Position numbers and translations under genes: made by a program
NCBI GenBank assembly: GCA_016219425.1
Contig: JACRNB010000010.1
Coordinates: 124,001-188,000 of the forward strand
DNA: 64,000 nt
Direction: 5' to 3'
DNA from: Betaproteobacteria bacterium
GTDB taxonomy: Bacteria; Pseudomonadota; Gammaproteobacteria; Burkholderiales; Thiobacillaceae
The notes under the pieces: generated by a model
What the model saw: only the letters and a program-made list of their open reading frames with translations
Databases searched by the model: none
What the model was told of the DNA's origin: nothing
Shown here: one piece after another, positions 58,755 to 64,000 of the stretch
Numbering within the stretch: the stretch's first letter is position 1
How the letters are laid out: each line of letters begins with the position of its first letter

Positions 58755-59674
58755 GAACCTTCCGTCCTCGCAGCGACGCGCAGGGTGGCGCTGCGCGCGC
58801 GCGGGTTGGCGGCGCACTCGGCCTCGCCCGGCTTCAGCGCCTTGCCGACCAGGCGCAAGCGGCCCGGACGCAGGTCGGCAGCCAGCACGGGGATGTCAGG
58901 CGGCGCCTGTTCCCCAGCCGATTCCTTGCGCATGAACTGCTTCACCATCCGGTCTTCCAAAGAATGAAAACTGATCACCACCAGACGTCCGCCCGGTTTC
59001 AGAAGCTCAACTGCCTGAGGCAGCGCTGCCGCAATTTCTTCCAGCTCCCGGTTAATAAAAATCCGCACAGCCTGAAAGGTGCGCGTAGCCGGGTCTTGCC
59101 CACGCTCGCGGGTACGCACCGCACCGGCGACCAGGGTGGCAAGTTGTCGCGTCGTGGCGATGGGCGATTCCGTGCGAGCCTGGACAAGCGTCCGCGCAAC
59201 CTTCCGAGCAAACCGTTCCTCGCCGTAGTCCCAGACAACATGTGCGATCTCCTCTTCAGACGCGGTGTTGAGCCAATCCGCCGCGGTCATGCCGCGGCTT
59301 GTATCCATGCGCATGTCCAGCGGGGCGTCGAAGCGGAAACTGAAGCCCCTCTCCGCCTCGTCCAGTTGCGGGCTGGACACCCCAAGATCGAACAACACGC
59401 CGTCCAGCCGCTCGATCCCCTGTTCCCGCATCGCCTCGCCCAGTTCGGAGAACGGGGCATGCACGATGGAGAAGCGCGCATCCTGGAGCGCTGCCGCCGC
59501 GGTCACCGCGACCGGGTCGCGGTCCATGGCGATGAGCCTGCCGCCCTGTCCCAGCCGCGCCAGGATCGCCCGGCTGTGGCCGCCGCGCCCGAAGGTGGCG
59601 TCGAGATAGACCCCGTCCGGGTGCAGATCGAGCGCCGCCACCGCTTCGCCCAGAAGGACGCTGATGTGGCTCAC
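58742..59674 (-). CDS. rsmH: 16S rRNA (cytosine1402-N4)-methyltransferase RsmH (MraW)
   Basis: This 310-residue SAM-dependent methyltransferase modifies 16S rRNA C1402. It has [26 protein letters not shown] (SAM site), [23 protein letters not shown] and [14 protein letters not shown]. The start is GTG 59674, overlapping the mraZ stop (GTGA). Longer frames to 60193 lie inside mraZ. Confidence 0.96.
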   Translation of the reverse strand: MSHISVLLGEAVAALDLHPDGVYLDATFGRGGHSRAILARLGQGGRLIAMDRDPVAVTAAAALQDARFSIVHAPFSELGEAMREQGIERLDGVLFDLGVSSPQLDEAERGFSFRFDAPLDMRMDTSRGMTAADWLNTASEEEIAHVVWDYGEERFARKVARTLVQARTESPIATTRQLATLVAGAVRTRERGQDPATRTFQAVRIFINRELEEIAAALPQAVELLKPGGRLVVISFHSLEDRMVKQFMRKESAGEQAPPDIPVLAADLRPGRLRLVGKALKPGEAECAANPRARSATLRVAARTEGSWSS

Positions 59675-60147
59675 AGCGAGAAACCCTTGATCTCCTCGGG
59701 CAGGGTGCCGTCGCGCATGGCGGCATTGATCAGTTCGGGCAGACGTGCGGCGGCATCCACCTGGGCCTGCCAGGACTCGGCGCTCCAGATCGCCAGCTTG
59801 TTGCCCTGACCCGTCAGTACGGCGTCCTTTTCCAGCTTGGCGAACCGGCGCAGGACCGGGTTGATGAGGATGCGACCGGCAGAGTCCATCTCCACCTCCT
59901 CGGCAGACCCCACCACCACGGTCTTCAACTGGCGTCCCACCGGGTCCATGCTGGACATGGCGTTGATCCGGCGTTCGACGACTTCCCAGTCCGCCATGGG
60001 GTAGAGCAGGAGACAGCCTTGCGTAGGGTCCAGGGTGAGCATGAGCAGACGCGCCTCGCCCTGCGCCGTCAGGCGCTCGCGATGCTTGGAGGGCACGGAC
60101 ATGCGTCCCTTCCCATCCAGCACCAATGGCGATGTCCCTCTGAACAT
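59671..60147 (-). CDS. mraZ: Transcriptional regulator MraZ
   Basis: This 158-residue AbrB-like DNA-binding protein has two MraZ repeats ([17 protein letters not shown] and [17 protein letters not shown]). MraZ forms ring oligomers and represses its own promoter through short direct repeats. It is the first gene of the dcw cluster; five such repeats lie just upstream. GAGGAG precedes ATG 60147. Confidence 0.96.
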   Translation of the reverse strand: MFRGTSPLVLDGKGRMSVPSKHRERLTAQGEARLLMLTLDPTQGCLLLYPMADWEVVERRINAMSSMDPVGRQLKTVVVGSAEEVEMDSAGRILINPVLRRFAKLEKDAVLTGQGNKLAIWSAESWQAQVDAAARLPELINAAMRDGTLPEEIKGFSL

Positions 60148-60168
60148 GTCTCCTCAAACCCCTTTTGA

Positions 60169-60213
60169 ACCACGAATGAACACAAAAAAACACCTTTCAC
60201 CACTTCCCCCCAC
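60169..60213 (-). promoter_or_regulatory. MraZ operator: five GTGNN motifs with 10-bp period
   Basis: On the minus strand GTGGG, GTGGT, GTGTT, GTGTT and GTGGT occur in this order, each separated by exactly 5 bp (CAC on the plus strand at 60211, 60201, 60191, 60181, 60171). Known MraZ boxes are three or four such repeats with the same spacing. The array overlaps the -10 box and the expected transcript start. Confidence 0.75.
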
Positions 60214-60241
60214 TATAGTGAGCAAAAAAACCGCCCGTCAA
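60212..60241 (-). promoter_or_regulatory. Sigma-70 promoter of the dcw cluster (Pmra)
   Basis: TTGACG (60241-60236) and TATAGT (60217-60212) are 18 bp apart, close to consensus. The transcript would start near 60205 and be about 58 nt long before mraZ. Overlap with the first GTGGG motif fits MraZ repression. Confidence 0.82.
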
Positions 60242-60597
60242 GCCGGAAATGGATTTTTTTTCAATCACATCAATGGCTTACGAGCGATTCCAAGGGAAAG
60301 GTTCAATGTAAATACGGTGATAGGGTCAGAAGTTAAAGTGATTTGTTAAGAGTTGCGGGGGTGGGGCGGTGGCGCGACCGGTGTTGGCCGGGGATGAGGG
60401 TGATGCGTTCAGGGGGCGTCACCGGAGCTGTTTTTTGTGCTCTGCACAAGTGCGGATGCGGGTTTTGGCTATAAACCACGCCCCCGGAACATAAAAAAAT
60501 TTTCATTTATGTCTTTTCCGTCGCCAGCGCCCCCGTAAATCAAGGCGATGCGGCGAATTGCACGGCCCGATGCGGGATTTGAGAGGAAAGAGTCTCC
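60242..60597. other. Intergenic region between the dcw promoter and tkt promoter
   Basis: These 356 bp between divergent operons hold no convincing gene. Short open frames (for example 60469-60657 minus) lack ribosome sites and family features. The stretch around 60470-60540 is AT-rich with A and T runs (CATAAAAAAATTTTCATT) and may contain further promoter or regulator sites, such as one for a Calvin-cycle regulator, but I see no clear motif. Confidence 0.6.
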
Positions 60598-60626
60598 TTG
60601 CCCGGATATTTTTGCTTGGACATAAT
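60598..60626 (+). promoter_or_regulatory. Sigma-70 promoter of tkt-gap-pgk
   Basis: TTGCCC (60598-60603) and CATAAT (60621-60626) are separated by 17 bp, 61 bp ahead of the tkt start codon. Both boxes match consensus at four or five of six positions. Confidence 0.55.
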
Positions 60627-60686
60627 CAAAGCTTTCCGCCCGTCCAGGGCCACGCATTCGGTTTTTTTCTCAAAGGAATCAAAGAC

Positions 60687-62672
60687 ATGGCAACCCGCAC
60701 CGATCTCGCGAACGCCATCCGCGCCCTGGCGATGGATGCAGTCGAAAAGGCCAAGTCCGGCCACCCCGGCGCCCCCATGGGCATGGCGGAAATCTCCGAA
60801 GTGGTCTGGAACCACCATCTGCGCCACAACCCGGCCAACCCCAAGTGGCCCGACCGTGACCGTTTCGTGCTGTCCAACGGCCACGGTTCCATGCTGATCT
60901 ATTCCCTGCTGCACCTGACCGGCTATGACGTCACCATCGACGACATCAAGAACTTCCGTCAGCTGCACTCGCGCACCCCCGGCCACCCCGAGTACGGCTA
61001 CACCGCCGGCATCGAGACCACCACCGGCCCCCTGGGCCAGGGCATCACCAACGGCGTGGGCATGGCCCTGGCCGAGAAGCTGCTGGCCGCCGAGTTCAAC
61101 AAGCCCGGCCATGAGATCGTCAATCACCACACCTATGTGTTCATGGGCGACGGCTGCATGATGGAAGGCATTTCGCACGAGGCCTGCGCCCTGGCCGGCA
61201 CCTGGAAGCTGAACAAGCTGGTCGCCGTGTGGGATGACAACGGCATCTCCATCGACGGTCACACCGACGGTTGGTTTACCGAAGACGTGTGCGGTCGCTT
61301 CGAGGCCTACGGCTGGAACGTGGTGCGCAATGTGGACGGCCACAACTTCGCCGCCCTGGAGGCCGCTGTGCAGGCCGCCAAGAAGAGCAGCGACAAGCCC
61401 ACCCTGATCCAGGCCAAGACCATCATCGGCAAGGGTTCCCCCAACAAGCAGGGCGGCCACGACTGCCACGGCGCGCCGCTGGGCGACAAGGAAATCGCCG
61501 CTGCGCGCGAGACCATCGGCTGGCCCCACGCCCCGTTCGAGATCCCGGACGATGTGTACGAGGGCTGGAGCGCCAAGACCAAGGGCGAGGGCCTGGAAAA
61601 GCTGTGGAACAACAAATTCGCCGAATACGCGGCCCTGTTCCCCGCCGAGGCGGCTGAGTTCACCCGCCGCACCAAGGGCGAATTGCCCGCCGACTGGTCC
61701 GAGCGCGTCGCCGCAGCGATGAAGACCACCCTGGACAAGGCCGAGACCGTGGCTACCCGCAAGGCCAGTCAACTGGCCATCGAGCGCCTGGTCTCCACCC
61801 TGCCCGAGCGCGTGGGCGGTTCCGCCGACCTGACCGGTTCCAACCTGACCAACTGGCCCAACTGCCAGCCCATCCACCGCCACGAGAAGGCCAACTACAT
61901 CTCCTACGGCGTGCGTGAGTTCGGCATGAGCCACATCATGAACGGCATGGCGCTGCACGGCGGCCTGTTCCCGTTCGGCGGCACCTTCCTGATGTTCTCG
62001 GAATACGCCCGCAACGCCCTGCGCATGTCCGCCCTGATGAAGCAGCGCGTGGTGTACGTGTTCACGCACGACTCCATCGGCCTGGGCGAGGACGGCCCGA
62101 CGCACCAGCCGGTCGAGCAGACCGCCACCCTGCGCATGATCCCCAACATGTCGGTCTGGCGTCCCTGCGACACCACCGAGACCCTGGTGGCCTGGCAAGC
62201 CGGCGTGGAAAAGATGGACGGCCCCACCTGCCTGATCCTGTCGCGCCAGAACCTGCCCTTCGTGGCGCGTTCCGAGGCCCAGATCGCCGACATCCGCAAG
62301 GGCGGCTATGTGATCTCCGACGCCGCCGACGCCAAGGTGATCCTGATCGCCACCGGTTCCGAAGTGGAACTGGCGATGAATGCGCAGAAGGCGCTGGCCG
62401 CCGACGGCATCGCCGCCCGCGTGGTGTCCATGCCCTGCACCAACGCCTTCGACAAGCAGGACGCCGCCTACAAGGCCAGCGTGCTGACCGCCGGCGTGAA
62501 GCGTGTGGCGATCGAGGCCGGCGTTACCGACGCCTGGTACAAGTACGTCGGCCTGGACGGCGCCGTGGTAGGCCTGGACCGCTTCGGCGAATCCGCCCCC
62601 GCCCCGCTGCTGTTCAAGGAGTTCGGCTTCACCACGGAGAACGTGGTGGCCAAGGTCAAGGCAGTTCTGTAA
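60687..62672 (+). CDS. tkt: Transketolase
   Basis: This 661-residue thiamine-diphosphate enzyme moves two-carbon units in the Calvin and pentose phosphate cycles. It has [30 protein letters not shown], the diphosphate site [13 protein letters not shown] and [19 protein letters not shown] 60687 has AAAGGA upstream. In autotrophic betaproteobacteria tkt-gap-pgk is a common carbon-fixation order. Confidence 0.97.
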   Translation: MATRTDLANAIRALAMDAVEKAKSGHPGAPMGMAEISEVVWNHHLRHNPANPKWPDRDRFVLSNGHGSMLIYSLLHLTGYDVTIDDIKNFRQLHSRTPGHPEYGYTAGIETTTGPLGQGITNGVGMALAEKLLAAEFNKPGHEIVNHHTYVFMGDGCMMEGISHEACALAGTWKLNKLVAVWDDNGISIDGHTDGWFTEDVCGRFEAYGWNVVRNVDGHNFAALEAAVQAAKKSSDKPTLIQAKTIIGKGSPNKQGGHDCHGAPLGDKEIAAARETIGWPHAPFEIPDDVYEGWSAKTKGEGLEKLWNNKFAEYAALFPAEAAEFTRRTKGELPADWSERVAAAMKTTLDKAETVATRKASQLAIERLVSTLPERVGGSADLTGSNLTNWPNCQPIHRHEKANYISYGVREFGMSHIMNGMALHGGLFPFGGTFLMFSEYARNALRMSALMKQRVVYVFTHDSIGLGEDGPTHQPVEQTATLRMIPNMSVWRPCDTTETLVAWQAGVEKMDGPTCLILSRQNLPFVARSEAQIADIRKGGYVISDAADAKVILIATGSEVELAMNAQKALAADGIAARVVSMPCTNAFDKQDAAYKASVLTAGVKRVAIEAGVTDAWYKYVGLDGAVVGLDRFGESAPAPLLFKEFGFTTENVVAKVKAVL

Positions 62673-62700
62673 TTCGATTCATTCAATCAGGAGCACTTAA

Positions 62701-63699
<999 letters not shown>

Positions 63700-63708
63700 T
63701 CATGTGGC

Positions 63709-63742
63709 GTCGGGTTACGGCCTTTGGCCTAACCCGACCTAC
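63709..63742. repeat. Palindromic repeat between gap and pgk
   Basis: GTCGGGTTA (63709-63717) pairs with TAACCCGAC (63730-63738), with inner arms GGCC/GGCC around a TTT loop; CTAC follows. The pattern resembles the widespread GTAGGTCGGGTTA-type intergenic repeats. No T-run follows, so it is not a standard terminator; it may set gap and pgk mRNA levels apart. Confidence 0.7.
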
Positions 63743-63805
63743 TGCTTGAGCTGTAAGGCCTGAGCCTCCTCAGCCCTCACCGCTTAACTCTTCAGGAGCA
63801 TCCCA

Positions 63806-64000
63806 ATGGCCAAATTCCTCCGCATGACCGACCTCGACCTCAAGGGCAAGCGCGTGTTCATCCGCTCTGACCTGAACGTGCCCGTCAAGGAAGGCAAGGT
63901 CACCTCCGACGCCCGCATCACTGCCTCCATGCCCACCATCGAGCACGCCATGAAGGCCGGCGCACGGGTCATGGTCACCTCCCACCTGGGTCGCCCCACC
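63806..64000 (+). CDS. pgk: Phosphoglycerate kinase (5' part, cut by window edge)
   Basis: The first 65 codons are present. The start ATG 63806 has AGGAG upstream, and the protein begins [20 protein letters not shown] then [12 protein letters not shown] and [10 protein letters not shown], the substrate-binding N-terminus of phosphoglycerate kinase. The reading frame is open to the window end. Confidence 0.95.
   Translation, partial: MAKFLRMTDLDLKGKRVFIRSDLNVPVKEGKVTSDARITASMPTIEHAMKAGARVMVTSHLGRPT

Noticed and set aside
60290-60340. ATAGGGTCAGAAGTTAAAG, which recalls flanks of some transposase genes
   Set aside because: It is too short, with no inverted partner or target duplication nearby.

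Overview
The window is GC-rich bacterial chromosome with dense operons and many 4-bp start/stop overlaps. Gene content points to a betaproteobacterium, most like the sulfur-oxidising chemolithotrophs of the Nitrosomonadales: qmoA/qmoB-type genes, two cytochromes c4, a PEP-CTERM/Prs exopolysaccharide system, type IV pilus assembly genes and a complete division and cell wall (dcw) cluster. The species cannot be named from sequence alone.

Layout. 1-3558 (minus): qmoA-qmoB, with the first codon of a following gene (probably qmoC) at the window edge. 3746-4026 (plus): a tRNA-Ala/tRNA-Glu operon with its own promoter and terminator. 4056-8806 (plus): an orphan sensor kinase followed by two paralogous CBS-nucleotidyltransferase proteins, the first with a cyclic-nucleotide-binding domain. 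14118-8849 (minus): ybiT, a lipoprotein gene, ubiD, a double cNMP-binding/rhodanese protein and an ankyrin protein. 14226-14943: a TumE-type toxin-antitoxin pair with a symmetric operator-like repeat. 14971-20965: rep, two cytochrome c4 genes, engB, hemB and a PilZ protein. 21213-22275: a PEP-CTERM protein gene behind a sigma-54-type promoter, convergent with a five-gene Prs/Eps operon (22320-32642: sugar transferase, prsK, prsR and two prsT-like TPR lipoproteins). 32752-35636: mrcA (PBP1a) translationally coupled to a nucleotidyltransferase-like protein. 35763-40770 (plus): pilMNOPQ. 60241-40801 (minus): mraZ-rsmH-ftsL-ftsI-murE-murF-mraY-murD-ftsW-murG-murC-murB-ddlB-ftsQ-ftsA-ftsZ-lpxC plus a small membrane protein. 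60598-64000 (plus): tkt-gap-pgk of the Calvin cycle/glycolysis.

The most unusual signal is a set of small non-coding repeat insertions in the essential dcw cluster. A 234-bp element with 17-bp terminal inverted repeats and a 5-bp target duplication sits exactly at the lpxC start codon. A 120-bp palindromic insertion lies in frame inside murD. REP-like hairpins sit 12-13 bp upstream of the start codons of murE, murG and murC, which are the non-overlapping junctions of the mur/ftsW part. A 35-bp duplication of the ftsW 3' end is also present. The mra promoter carries five GTGNN motifs at an exact 10-bp period, which I read as an extended MraZ operator.

No CRISPR array, prophage, transposase gene or rRNA was seen. 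Protein identities come from reading motifs by eye; no database search was run.
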